This document shows, piece after piece, positions 37,774-46,108 of a stretch of DNA of 51,784 nucleotides; position 1 is the stretch's first letter; every line of letters starts with the position of its first letter. This DNA comes from Chitinophaga sp. CF418. Lineage in GTDB: Bacteria > Bacteroidota > Bacteroidia > Chitinophagales > Chitinophagaceae. Both the position numbers and the translations under genes were made by a program. The notes beneath the pieces were generated by a model. It worked only from the letters and a program-made list of their open reading frames with translations, ran no database searches and was not told the DNA's origin. The DNA lies in the NCBI RefSeq assembly GCF_900142925.1, contig NZ_FRCN01000013.1, forward strand, positions 1 through 51,784. Direction: 5' to 3'.

Positions 37774-38634
37774 ATGGCAAAAACGGTATTGATCACAGGT
37801 GCTACCAGTGGCATTGGCAAGGCGGCAGCACTGGCGCTGGCGCAGCAGGGCTACCAGCTAATCATCCATGGAAGAAATCCTGGAAAAACGGAAGAGATAA
37901 GGAAGGAAATCATTGCTGATAGCGGGAACAATCAGGTTAGTACGGTAACGGCCGACCTCTACAGCCTGGCGGACATCCGCAGGATGTGTGCCGATATACG
38001 TGAGCAGTTTTCGAGGATTGATGTACTGATCAACAATGCGGGCGGCCTGATGGGTAAAGGCCGGGAGGCCACCCACGAGAATTTTGAAAAGACATTTGCA
38101 GTCAATGTCCTGGCCCCATTCCTGATCACTCATTTATTGATGGATTTGCTAGTAAAGAGCGATAATGCCCGCATTATCAATGTGGCGTCTAATTCTCACC
38201 AGTTAAATGCAAAGCCGGATTTTGGCGATATACAGTTGGAAAAACAGTATAACCCATTGCGGGCATACGGCAATGCGAAGTTATTCCTGATCTGGAATAC
38301 CCAGCACCTGGCAGGGCAGCTGCAGCGGGATGGTATTACCAATGTGAGGGCGTATACACTTCATCCAGGCGCAGTGGCGACTAGTTTTGGTGTTGGCAGT
38401 GATCTTGGCCCGGTACTGAATTTTGTCAGCAAGCTGGCTCGTTCTTTCTTCAGAAGCCCTGAGTCGGGGGCAGATACTATAGTATACCTGGCGACTGCGG
38501 AAAATGTGCCTGGCAAGTCAGGCGATTATTTTGTAGAGAGGAAACCGGCTAAGAAAAGCACAAAATATTTCACGGCGGAGCGCGAACAACTCATTTGGAA
38601 CTATTGTCTGGAGCAAACCGGTTTATACCGGTAG
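37774..38634 (+). CDS. Short-chain dehydrogenase/reductase (retinol-dehydrogenase-like)
   Basis: 286 residues. The NADP-binding motif TGATSGIG occupies residues 8-15, NNAGG follows near residue 89, and the catalytic YGNAK (YxxxK) lies after the ASNSH segment. Length and the RAYGNAKLFLIWNTQ region fit the classical SDR subgroup annotated as retinol dehydrogenase/WW-domain oxidoreductase-like. The reaction is NAD(P)-dependent interconversion of a carbonyl and an alcohol; the substrate is unknown. Divergence from an HxlR regulator suggests induction by reactive carbonyls or quinones, as known for other HxlR targets. Confidence 0.92.
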   Translation: MAKTVLITGATSGIGKAAALALAQQGYQLIIHGRNPGKTEEIRKEIIADSGNNQVSTVTADLYSLADIRRMCADIREQFSRIDVLINNAGGLMGKGREATHENFEKTFAVNVLAPFLITHLLMDLLVKSDNARIINVASNSHQLNAKPDFGDIQLEKQYNPLRAYGNAKLFLIWNTQHLAGQLQRDGITNVRAYTLHPGAVATSFGVGSDLGPVLNFVSKLARSFFRSPESGADTIVYLATAENVPGKSGDYFVERKPAKKSTKYFTAEREQLIWNYCLEQTGLYR

Positions 38635-38835
38635 TCGTGGTATAGTGGCAGTAGGCATAGTACGGAGACAGTCCAATTAACCAACCTGAATGTCGAAGTA
38701 CATAATCAGGAATATTGGTAAACAAATCAGTAATTTATATACGTAGGTCCGGGGAAAATATAGGTAACTTACTTCAGTATAAACAGGACCAGTATTCTGA
38801 ACGGTAAAATTTGCCTAAAACAATAAATTTTCAAG

Positions 38836-41121
38836 ATGGAACAATCTAAGTCAACCCAAAGCAGACGTTCCTTTTTAAAATCTTCATTATTAGCAGGTGG
38901 CGGTCTTATGATCAGTTTCGCCTGGCTTCCCGGGGTGGGGTTGGCAGATACCTCGAAAGACGTCGATCCTGCCGAACAATGGAATGAATTAAATGGATAC
39001 ATAAAAATCTCCTCGGATAATATCATAAGAATATTTAACCCAAATCCGGAATTTGGGCAAAATGTGATGACCTCACTTCCCATGATCATAGCGGAAGAGT
39101 TAGAAGCAGACTGGGAAAAAATAGTCGTAGAAATGGGGCCACACGACAATATAAAATTAGGACCACAATTTACTGGCGGCAGTAATTCGGTGAGAATGTA
39201 CTGGAAACCACTTCGCGAAGCGGGAGCGGCAGCGCGGCATATGCTGATCCAAGCGGCAGCCCAAACCTGGAATGTGCCAATGGAAGAAGTGACAACCAAA
39301 GCGGGAATGCTTTATCATGCCAAAAGTGGTAAATCAGGAACATATGGCAGCTTCGCATCAAAAGCTTCGGGCATTCCCATTCCACAAGGAATTAAGCTAA
39401 AAGATGTAAAGAATCTTAATGTAGTGCGCAACTCAAAGAAAAATGTTGAGGGTTCAAAAATCGTCTCCGGTAAACCACTTTTTGGATTGGATTATAAACA
39501 GGAAGGAATGCTTATTGCTATGATACAACATCCCCCTGCTTTCGGAATGAAACTTCAATCTTTTGACGCATCTCAGGCCTTGCAAATGCCAGGGATCAAA
39601 GATGTTTTTACACTGGAATTATATGAAGATGGTTTTGAACAAGGCGGTTTCGATACCCGCACATTTAACGATCTGCTGGTCATAGTAGGTAATACAACCT
39701 GGAAAGTAATGAATGCCCGCAAGAAACTAATAGTACAGTGGGAAGCTGCCGGTGACACTAAAGATACCATGGGGGGCAGAGGTGCGAAAAGAGAAGTTAT
39801 TGTTCCGGGAGAGCTTGAAAGTACGAGTACACAATTTGAAAAAATGCAGGAGTATGCAAAAAAACCTGCTCAACAATTGAGGAAAGACGGGGATCCGGAA
39901 ACTGCTTTTAAGAATGCTGCTCAGATTATCGAACGCACTTACAATGCACCATTCCTAGCACATAACTGCATGGAGCCAATGAACTTCTTCGCGCATGTTA
40001 CGGATGAAAAAGCCTTACTGGCAGGACCTTTGCAGGCACCTGGCTGGACAGAACCAACCCTGTCAAAAATATTGAAATTGCCGGCCGACAAGATTGAGAT
40101 TCAGATGACGCGTATGGGTGGAGGCTTCGGACGCAGGGCGTATGGGCATTATCTCTCAGAAGCAGCACTTATTTCTAAAAAGGTAAAAGCCCCCATCAAA
40201 CTTATTTACACACGCGAGGATGATATGACCTATGGCATTTATCGTCCTATGTACACCGCAACTTACCGGGCTGCTCTGGATGCAAATAAAAATCTAATCG
40301 CATTCCATGTAAAAGGTGGTGGCATCCCTGAACATGCAATACACGCAAACAGGTTCCCTGCAGGAGCTGTCGATAATTATCTTGCTGAAGGTTGGCAGAT
40401 ACCGTCCAATATTACAATTGGAGCATTCAGGGCCCCACGGTCAAACTTTAATGCAGCTGCAGAACAATCATTTCTTGATGAACTGGCAGAGATAATGGGT
40501 AAGGATCCTATAGATTTCAGACTGGAACTCTTAAAAAGAGCCAAGGAAAATCCTGTTGGCAAAAACAACGAATATGATCCTGACAGGTATGCCGGTATAC
40601 TGAAATTAGTTAAACAAAAGTCTGGATGGGGTAAGCCGGAAAACAAAAATCGTAACCGGGGTGTGGCCGCTTACTTTTGCCATAATTCATATGCTGCTCA
40701 TGTGGTTGACATGGTAATGAAAAATGGACATCCTTTTGTAGAGAGCGTTTATAGTGCAATTGATTGTGGCATTGTCATAAATCCAGATGCTGCAACTAAC
40801 ATGGTAGAAGGTGCTGTTATAGATGGCATTGGTAATACATTATTTGGCAGGCTAAGTCATAAAGATGGTGTGCCTGAACAAAACAATTTTCATAGTTATA
40901 GAATGATACGACACAGTGAAGCACCCAATAAAATTGAGGTTCACTTTGTTCAAAATGACATAGATCCCACCGGCTTAGGTGAGCCACCTTTTCCTCCGGT
41001 GTTTGGCGCTGTTGCTAATGCGTTGTATAAAACCACTAACAGGAGGTATTACAACCAACCATTCTTTGAACAGGCACTACAGTCAACTAATAAGCCGAAA
41101 ATCAGAAGATCAATTCAGTAA
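38836..41121 (+). CDS. Molybdopterin-binding oxidoreductase large subunit (IorB-like, xanthine dehydrogenase family)
   Basis: 761 residues. The N-terminus SRRSFLKSSLLAGGG is a Tat signal, so the folded cofactor-loaded enzyme is exported. The two molybdenum-binding domains are present: MGGGFGRRAYGHY, GAFRAPRSNFNAAAEQSFLDE, and the GLGEPPFPPVFGAVANA segment containing the expected catalytic Glu. It lacks FAD and iron-sulfur domains, as in isoquinoline 1-oxidoreductase beta subunits and aldehyde dehydrogenases of the same type. It hydroxylates an N-heterocycle or oxidises an aldehyde using water. The next two genes encode its 2Fe-2S subunit and a cytochrome c electron acceptor, making a three-gene operon. 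Confidence 0.93.
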   Translation: MEQSKSTQSRRSFLKSSLLAGGGLMISFAWLPGVGLADTSKDVDPAEQWNELNGYIKISSDNIIRIFNPNPEFGQNVMTSLPMIIAEELEADWEKIVVEMGPHDNIKLGPQFTGGSNSVRMYWKPLREAGAAARHMLIQAAAQTWNVPMEEVTTKAGMLYHAKSGKSGTYGSFASKASGIPIPQGIKLKDVKNLNVVRNSKKNVEGSKIVSGKPLFGLDYKQEGMLIAMIQHPPAFGMKLQSFDASQALQMPGIKDVFTLELYEDGFEQGGFDTRTFNDLLVIVGNTTWKVMNARKKLIVQWEAAGDTKDTMGGRGAKREVIVPGELESTSTQFEKMQEYAKKPAQQLRKDGDPETAFKNAAQIIERTYNAPFLAHNCMEPMNFFAHVTDEKALLAGPLQAPGWTEPTLSKILKLPADKIEIQMTRMGGGFGRRAYGHYLSEAALISKKVKAPIKLIYTREDDMTYGIYRPMYTATYRAALDANKNLIAFHVKGGGIPEHAIHANRFPAGAVDNYLAEGWQIPSNITIGAFRAPRSNFNAAAEQSFLDELAEIMGKDPIDFRLELLKRAKENPVGKNNEYDPDRYAGILKLVKQKSGWGKPENKNRNRGVAAYFCHNSYAAHVVDMVMKNGHPFVESVYSAIDCGIVINPDAATNMVEGAVIDGIGNTLFGRLSHKDGVPEQNNFHSYRMIRHSEAPNKIEVHFVQNDIDPTGLGEPPFPPVFGAVANALYKTTNRRYYNQPFFEQALQSTNKPKIRRSIQ

Positions 41122-41142
41122 ATGCTCATTTAATAACCTACT

Positions 41143-41610
41143 ATGCTCAAACTAAATATCAACAAGAAAAATTATGAACTGAATATTGATCCTGACACAC
41201 CATTGCTTTGGGTACTAAGGGACGTAATTGGTCTTGTGGGAACAAAATACGGATGTGGCGTAGCGCAATGCGGCGCATGTGTTGTACATCTGAACGGCGA
41301 AGCCGTTCGCTCATGTGTTACTAAGGTAAGCAGAGCTGCAGGACAACAAGTTGTAACAATTGAAGGCTTATCAGTAAACAATGACCATCCGCTACAAAAA
41401 GCATGGCTGGAATTAGATGTTAGTCAGTGCGGATATTGCCAGGCGGGCCAGATTATGTCAGCAGCAGTATTGTTGAACGAGAATAAGAATCCAACTGACA
41501 AAGATATAAATAACGCCATGGAAGGAAATATTTGCCGCTGCGGTACTTATCTGCGCATTCATCAGGCAATTCACCTGGCTGCAGAGATTCAACGCAAAGG
41601 TTCGAAATAA
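41143..41610 (+). CDS. 2Fe-2S subunit of molybdenum oxidoreductase (IorA-like)
   Basis: 155 residues, the standard size. The plant-type [2Fe-2S] cluster is bound by CGVAQCGAC and the later Cys in VRSC. The second, alpha-helical cluster is bound by CGYCQAG and CRCG. It passes electrons from the molybdenum centre of the upstream large subunit to the outside acceptor. It lacks its own Tat signal and is presumably carried out with the large subunit. It starts 21 bases after that gene and precedes the cytochrome gene by 33 bases. Confidence 0.95.
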   Translation: MLKLNINKKNYELNIDPDTPLLWVLRDVIGLVGTKYGCGVAQCGACVVHLNGEAVRSCVTKVSRAAGQQVVTIEGLSVNNDHPLQKAWLELDVSQCGYCQAGQIMSAAVLLNENKNPTDKDINNAMEGNICRCGTYLRIHQAIHLAAEIQRKGSK

Positions 41611-41643
41611 ATCAACGCTTATCTGCCAGTAAAAATTAAAGAG

Positions 41644-42285
41644 ATGAAAATTAAATTCGGGAAAAAACTTTTATTTTCTCTTAAAAAAGTCATTATCGTT
41701 ATAACGGTTATGGTAACCGTAATTGGCTTATCGGCAAGTGCGTTTAGAACCAATAATGATGGTGAAACTGTAACGCGTGAAAAGTTAGATAAAATTGATA
41801 GCGTTGCATCCCTGGCGGCTTTTGAGAAAGTCTATAAGGTATTAATGAGTCCGAGATGTATGAATTGTCATCCGGCCGGTGATATACCGCTCCAGGGAGA
41901 TGACAGCCATATACATACTATGTCGCCGATGAGAGGTAAGGATGGGAAAGGGGTATATGCAATGAAATGTTCGAATTGTCATCAACCTTCGAATTCGCCT
42001 GGGTTACGTACTCCGCCCGGTAACCCAAAATGGGGACTTCCCCCTGCTGATATGAAAATGGTCTTCGAAGGAAAATCGGCACGTGAACTTGCGCTGCAAA
42101 TAATGGACTACAAACAAAACGGCCACAAAAATAAAGCGAAATTGATCGAACATGCGAGAGATACCCTCGTAAAAGCAGGATGGAATATGGGTGAGGGCCG
42201 TAAACCACCACCATTAGCGTATAAAGATTTCGTAGAAGCATGGGATGAATGGATTAACAATGGAGGCATTGCTCCGAAGAATTAA
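41644..42285 (+). CDS. Periplasmic diheme cytochrome c-like protein
   Basis: 213 residues. The N-terminus is a signal or membrane anchor (KVIIVITVMVTVIGLSASAF). Two haem-attachment motifs are present: CMNCH near residue 77 and CSNCH near residue 110. The rest resembles Isoquinoline-oxidoreductase-associated cytochromes, with LPPADMKMVFEGKSARELA and a C-terminal EAWDEWINNG. It probably accepts electrons from the 2Fe-2S subunit and passes them to the respiratory chain. It is the third gene of the molybdenum enzyme operon. Confidence 0.88.
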   Translation: MKIKFGKKLLFSLKKVIIVITVMVTVIGLSASAFRTNNDGETVTREKLDKIDSVASLAAFEKVYKVLMSPRCMNCHPAGDIPLQGDDSHIHTMSPMRGKDGKGVYAMKCSNCHQPSNSPGLRTPPGNPKWGLPPADMKMVFEGKSARELALQIMDYKQNGHKNKAKLIEHARDTLVKAGWNMGEGRKPPPLAYKDFVEAWDEWINNGGIAPKN

Positions 42286-42320
42286 CGTTCTGTACAGTTT
42301 CATTCCAGATTTCGTGGCAG

Positions 42321-42393
42321 GGCAGGTAGATATTTATTTAATTATAGGAGCGCTAATAGATGAAGCGTAGCGGAATGTTTAGCGCGACCTGCC
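42321..42393. repeat. Nested inverted repeats after the cytochrome gene
   Basis: Outer arms GGCAGGT (42321-42327) and ACCTGCC (42387-42393) enclose inner arms GCGCTAA (42350-42356) and TTAGCGC (42379-42385). All arms are perfect; one base separates the stems on the right and 22 on the left. There is no T-run, so it is not a standard terminator. It may be a structured RNA or the remnant of a dispersed repeat. Confidence 0.5.
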
Positions 42394-42475
42394 GGCGCTG
42401 TCCCACATGCCCAAACTTACTTAGAAGATAATACTTTTCGTTTACACTAACCCCGGCTATGACTCATAGCTTTTG

Positions 42476-42703
42476 TTAGCGGTTCGTTGTTCCTTTTTTG
42501 TCATTTACGTATTCCAGAATGTCACCTGGTTGGCAGTCTAATGCTTTGCAAATTGCGTCTAAGGTGCTAAAACGAATTGCTTTCGCCTTACCTGTCTTTA
42601 AAATAGAGAGGTTAGATAATGTCAAATCAACTCTTTCGGAAAGTTCATTCAGAGAAATTTTTCTTTTTGCCATCATCACGTCTAAGTTTACAATGATTGG
42701 CAT
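42476..42703 (-). CDS. Small Cro/C1-type HTH regulator (YozG-like)
   Basis: 75 residues. The helix-turn-helix is ISLNELSERVDLTLSNLSIL followed by KAIRFSTLDAICKALDCQPG, the signature of minimal XRE-family regulators that end in GDILEY. It starts 3 bases after the DUF2975 gene on the same strand. This membrane-protein/regulator pairing recurs in many bacteria and suggests regulation linked to the membrane partner, with the target unknown. Confidence 0.92.
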   Translation of the reverse strand: MPIIVNLDVMMAKRKISLNELSERVDLTLSNLSILKTGKAKAIRFSTLDAICKALDCQPGDILEYVNDKKGTTNR

Positions 42704-42706
42704 AGC

Positions 42707-43186
42707 TTAAATTGTTAAGTCATTTTCAGATTTCATATCTATGGCATTCTGCAAGATTTTTTCAAATATTGCTGCAGCAGTTGCAACTATGATAGAAGCA
42801 AAAGTAGTCACGATACAAATAGCAAGAAAACCCGCAGGGTCATCCTCCTTATCATGGGATATCTTTATGTATAGTCCTGCCGTCACAATTAAAATGCTTA
42901 ATACAATTGCACAATACTTTATACTCTTTAAAGTCCCAACAGAGTTTGATGAGAATACTTTATTCTGTCCGATGTATCCTAGCAATTTGAACGCCTTATA
43001 CAGCGCAACGAAGAAAGCGATTGATGCTGCGTATCCATACAAGATGAACGGGTCGGAGTAAATGCTTAACAAGTCTAAGTTTGCGGCTCTTCCCTCTGTT
43101 AAGGGAAGCCGAATCAAAATAACAAGCACCACAATGCCGATAAGCACGATGACGGCCTGAAGAAATATTGTTGAGATTCTTTTCAT
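42707..43186 (-). CDS. DUF2975 membrane protein
   Basis: 159 residues with about four hydrophobic segments (near residues 7-27, 50-68, 88-108 and 122-145). Size, topology and the adjacent YozG-like HTH gene fit the DUF2975 family. Function is unknown; the conserved pairing suggests the membrane protein senses or titrates a signal for the regulator. The ATG at 43186 is preceded by a good promoter. Confidence 0.85.
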   Translation of the reverse strand: MKRISTIFLQAVIVLIGIVVLVILIRLPLTEGRAANLDLLSIYSDPFILYGYAASIAFFVALYKAFKLLGYIGQNKVFSSNSVGTLKSIKYCAIVLSILIVTAGLYIKISHDKEDDPAGFLAICIVTTFASIIVATAAAIFEKILQNAIDMKSENDLTI

Positions 43187-43215
43187 AAATGATTTTACAA
43201 TTTTAGGTTCTATTG

Positions 43216-43246
43216 CAAAAGTAAGTAATTATTGATAAACAATAAA
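43216..43246 (-). promoter_or_regulatory. Promoter of the DUF2975/HTH pair
   Basis: On the minus strand TACTTTTG (43223-43216) is an exact -7 box. TTTA (43246-43243) lies 19 bases upstream in place of TTTG. The leader to the ATG at 43186 would be about 23 bases. Confidence 0.6.
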
Positions 43247-43612
43247 TATTTATTGTATTTTAGGAAATATTGGGAAAGTAAATGTCTTTGTCACTTTTGC
43301 TTATGGACTGAAAAGGAAACTTTTGAGTGGCCTAATTAAAGGGGGGAGCCAGGCATACCCGCTAATCTAAACCATTATTTGTAGCCTGTTATGCTAAAGC
43401 TACAAGGCTGTCTCCGAAGGAGTTCACTTTACCCTGAGCAATTTTGACACCGAAATTGATGGAATGACCGCGCAATCATCACAGCCAGCATAATTTGATA
43501 AGCAAATGATTATCAATAGATACAACTAATCTGTAAAAAAACTTCCAACTGCGCAAATAAGCTGCGCCGAAGTACTACCATCTTTGTCTTGTCAACAACA
43601 AAACTTCAGATT
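43247..43612. other. Intergenic region upstream of the TROVE gene with short inverted repeats
   Basis: No gene is supported. TTGTAGC/GCTACAA (43379-43385 and 43399-43405) and TTGATAA/TTATCAA (43495-43501 and 43510-43516) are perfect 7-base inverted repeats that could be operators. A near -7 box (CATCTTTG, 43579-43586) precedes the TROVE start. Confidence 0.4.
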
Positions 43613-45196
43613 ATGAGATTCAATTTATCAACAAACGCGGTGAAAGAAACAAGCAACTATATGGGAGCTACTGCATATAAGCTGACTCCGGAGATGGAAC
43701 TTTACTCTGCAGTGGCAACCTGTGTGGTAGATGATTCTTACTATGAGAAGCAAGAAGAAAAGTTTAGCCGTATAAGGACACTGATTGCGCAGTGCTCACC
43801 TGGGTTTGTTGCTAAGCTAGCTATTTATGCACGTAAGGAAATGAATCTGCGTTCAATACCTGTTGTATTAGCTGTTGAATTGGCAAGGGCTACCTCAGGT
43901 AACAGTCTGGTGAGCAAAACGATCAACGGTATCGTGCAAAGAGCTGATGAAATAAAGGAAATACTGGCCTATTACCAGGTTACAAATAAAAGAGCGGGCA
44001 TAAAAAAATTAAATAAGCTGTCTAAGCAGGTCCAGAAAGGGTTAGCTGCAGCATTCAACAAATTTGACGAATACCAGTTCGCTAAGTACAATACTGCTGC
44101 CGAAGTAAAAATGAGAGATGCCTTGTTCCTTGTTCATCCAAAAGCGAAAGATGAAGCGCAACAGGTGTTGTTTAATAAAATAGCGAAGAATGAGCTGGAA
44201 ACACCATACACATGGGAAACTGTTTTATCTGAACTCGGCAAAAAAACATTTGTAACAGACGCAGAAAAGCAACATGCCATAGCAATGCAATGGGAAGAAC
44301 TGGTGATGAGCGGAAGGCTCGGTTATATGGCTGTATTACGTAACCTGCGTAACATTCTTACAAAAGGCTCTGCAAAAGCATTTACTGAAGCATTGACGAT
44401 ATTAATGGATGCAGATAGAGTAAAGAAGGCAAAACAACTGCCATTCAGATATCTATCTGCTTTCCTGGAGATTGAGAAATTATCAGCAGCAGAAATTGTA
44501 TTTGAAGACCAGGCAGAAAGAATAGCACAGGCAACTGCAGCATTAGAAAAAGCATTGCTGATTGCTTGCAATAATATATCTGTAAACGCAGGAAAAACAG
44601 TGATACTGTCTGATAACTCGGGAAGTATGTATGGCGATGCAACTGGTAAGTCATTGGTCTCTGCGATGAGCAGCCGTAAGACAGCTGATATTGCCAACCT
44701 TTTTGCTGTGCTGTATTGGAACAAAAGCAAAAACACGTCTATCGGTTTGTTTGGCGACTATTTGATACAACCAGTATTGAACAGGGAGTCCAACTTGTTT
44801 GAAAATTTCAAACTGATCAATTCAGAAGCAAAGAAATGTGGACCATCTACAGAGCGTGGAATTTTCGAATACATGGATAAGCTGATCTCTACTAAAACAA
44901 TAGTGAACCGTATTATTATCTTCTCTGACTGCCAGATAGGTACAGGTTGCAACTGGTATGACTCACAAGGTAACAAAGGAGATAACTTCAATAAATTGTT
45001 GAAACAATATCTTGCTATTAATCCAACAGTAAAATTGTATAGTGTAGACCTGAAGGGATATGGCAACACCTTAACCAAGGAAGATAATAAAAACACAGTG
45101 CTGGTAAGCGGTTGGAGTGAAAAGATATTTGATATGATCTATTATGTAGAAAACGGATCTACTGTGGTGGACCAGATCAATGATATTGAACTATAG
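43613..45196 (+). CDS. rsr: TROVE-domain Ro60 orthologue (Rsr-like RNA-binding protein)
   Basis: 527 residues from the ATG at 43613 (MRFNLSTNAVKETSN); an upstream TTG at 43589 is less likely. The N-terminal ~300 residues form the TROVE HEAT-repeat ring (YSAVATCVVDDSYYE, FVAKLAIYARKEMNLRSIPV, TWETVLSELGKK, GYMAVLRNLRNIL). The C-terminal ~210 residues form a von Willebrand A-like domain with the metal site DNSGSMYG. Ro60 binds the ends of misfolded RNAs in its central hole and Y RNAs on its outer surface. In bacteria it works with exoribonucleases such as PNPase in rRNA maturation and RNA decay. Bacterial rsr genes are often beside Y RNA genes, and candidates lie directly downstream here. Confidence 0.93.
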   Translation: MRFNLSTNAVKETSNYMGATAYKLTPEMELYSAVATCVVDDSYYEKQEEKFSRIRTLIAQCSPGFVAKLAIYARKEMNLRSIPVVLAVELARATSGNSLVSKTINGIVQRADEIKEILAYYQVTNKRAGIKKLNKLSKQVQKGLAAAFNKFDEYQFAKYNTAAEVKMRDALFLVHPKAKDEAQQVLFNKIAKNELETPYTWETVLSELGKKTFVTDAEKQHAIAMQWEELVMSGRLGYMAVLRNLRNILTKGSAKAFTEALTILMDADRVKKAKQLPFRYLSAFLEIEKLSAAEIVFEDQAERIAQATAALEKALLIACNNISVNAGKTVILSDNSGSMYGDATGKSLVSAMSSRKTADIANLFAVLYWNKSKNTSIGLFGDYLIQPVLNRESNLFENFKLINSEAKKCGPSTERGIFEYMDKLISTKTIVNRIIIFSDCQIGTGCNWYDSQGNKGDNFNKLLKQYLAINPTVKLYSVDLKGYGNTLTKEDNKNTVLVSGWSEKIFDMIYYVENGSTVVDQINDIEL

Positions 45197-45242
45197 GAGG
45201 AAACGGCATATTACCGTTTAGAATGCTTTTTGACTAAACATT

Positions 45243-45370
45243 TAAACCGGTGTCGTAGAAAAGGATTTCTTCGTTCCAAGGTGAAGATGCAGATAATCAA
45301 TCCTGCCCTGAAAAAGGTAGTTTAACTAAAATGTCACAGTAAGTACCTTTTCGATTTATTACCCGGTTTA
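45243..45370 (+). ncRNA. Candidate Y RNA 1 downstream of rsr
   Basis: TAAACCGG (45243-45250) and CCGGTTTA (45363-45370) are perfectly complementary and would close a 128-base RNA. Inside lies GGTGTCGTAGAAAAGGATTT then CTTCGTTCC (45249-45277), a hairpin-forming unit also found in the next element. A second internal 8-bp stem is AAAAGGTA (45312-45319) with TACCTTTT (45344-45351). There is no open reading frame. A paired terminal helix plus internal stems immediately after rsr fits the general architecture of Y RNAs. Homology to known Y RNAs was not testable here. Confidence 0.4.
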
Positions 45371-45490
45371 CTATTAAGATATACAGGTGCCGTAGAAACG
45401 AATTACTTCGTCCATTTAAGGGGAGGAATAGTAATAACTATCCGGTTCGACTCCGGCAATGCGCAGCCCCGTTTTTGTTTCGCTTTTTGC
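45371..45490 (+). ncRNA. Candidate Y RNA 2 with tRNA-like T-arm (YrlA-like)
   Basis: A second copy of the hairpin unit, GGTGCCGTAGAAACGAATTA then CTTCGTCC, occupies 45386-45412. It is followed by a tRNA-like part: GGGG (45420-45423), the hairpin ATAGT-AATA-ACTAT (45428-45441), a canonical T-arm CCGG-TTCGACT-CCGG (45442-45456), and CCCC (45467-45470) able to pair with the GGGG. T-rich sequence (45472-45489) follows, suitable for a 3' end. There is no anticodon arm of normal form, so it is not a tRNA. Salmonella YrlA is known to combine a Ro-binding module with a tRNA mimic, and this layout resembles that. Confidence 0.5.
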
Positions 45491-45558
45491 CCTGATAGAA
45501 AAGATCAATTCGTAGAGAAGAGTCACCGTCAAAGCGAATCAATCACTTATAAACAACA

Positions 45559-45597
45559 AAAAGGCCGCCTTTTCAAGGCGACCTTTTAAATTTTTTC
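45559..45597. terminator. Terminator of ssrA, possibly bidirectional
   Basis: AAGGCCGCCTT-TTC-AAGGCGACCTT (about 45561-45585) forms a GC-rich stem with one mismatch. On the minus strand it is followed by GTT-rich sequence after TTTTT, and on the plus strand by TTTTAAATTTTTT. It lies about 40 bases beyond the 3' end of ssrA. Confidence 0.75.
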
Positions 45598-45628
45598 CCC
45601 GTTATTCCCAGGTGGGAAATCAGGTCCG

Positions 45629-46002
45629 TGGAGTCGGCGGGAATCGAACCCGCGTCCAAACATATTCGCCGAAAGCTTTCTACATGCTTATTTACGCATT
45701 ATTGTGTCGGAACCTTGCCAGGGGCGCAACTAACCAGCCTGGTCCTTATCCGTTGTTGTTTCAGTACTCACTCACAGAAACCATGAGTACCTATTCCGCT
45801 AAGGTTTTGATTTAGGCGGCGGCAGTTCTAGCAGACGGGAACTTGCGGCGGCCAAAATGGGTGCGCTAATCGCTGATTAGGCAGCCATGGCGTAGTTAGA
45901 TTCGCCAATTAAAGGTTGTATATTCAGATTTACGTGCTAATTATACAACGCACGACATGCTTACACTTTCAAAGATCTATGCTGTCAAAACCAGGCGACC
46001 CC
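45629..46002 (-). ncRNA. ssrA: Transfer-messenger RNA (tmRNA)
   Basis: On the minus strand the 5' end GGGGTCG (46002-45996) pairs with the 3' CGACTCC to form a seven-pair acceptor stem with one G-U. The 3' T-arm CGGGTTCGATTCCCG is canonical. The tag reading frame ends at the TAA at 45879-45877 and encodes GESNYAMAA from 45906, close to the Bacteroidota GENNYALAA consensus and with the expected small hydrophobic degron end. The CCA end is not encoded (A is followed by CGG). tmRNA with SmpB rescues stalled ribosomes and tags the nascent chain. A -7 box lies 20 bases upstream, consistent with a short 5' leader removed by RNase P. Confidence 0.96.
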
Positions 46003-46021
46003 AGTTTGCTTTCGCAGCTTA

Positions 46022-46029
46022 CAAAGGTA
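46022..46029 (-). promoter_or_regulatory. Candidate -7 box of ssrA
   Basis: TACCTTTG on the minus strand matches TAnnTTTG exactly, 20 bases before the mature tmRNA 5' end. No clear TTTG is present 19 bases upstream. Confidence 0.55.
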
Positions 46030-46108
46030 CGGACATTCCGGCGAATTTCCATCACAGCGAGGGATAATGCAGTAGAATTGACCGATATTTGTATCCAATA
46101 GGGGCAGA

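Noticed and set aside
37704..37820. N-terminal extension of the HxlR regulator
   Set aside because: The added residues would be hydrophobic, cover both divergent promoters and overlap the SDR gene; the ATG at 37703 gives the normal family length.
45428..45470. A tRNA gene suggested by the GGTTCGACTCC T-arm
   Set aside because: No anticodon arm with a seven-base loop, no D-arm and no proper acceptor stem can be drawn; a tRNA-mimicking Y RNA explains the site better.
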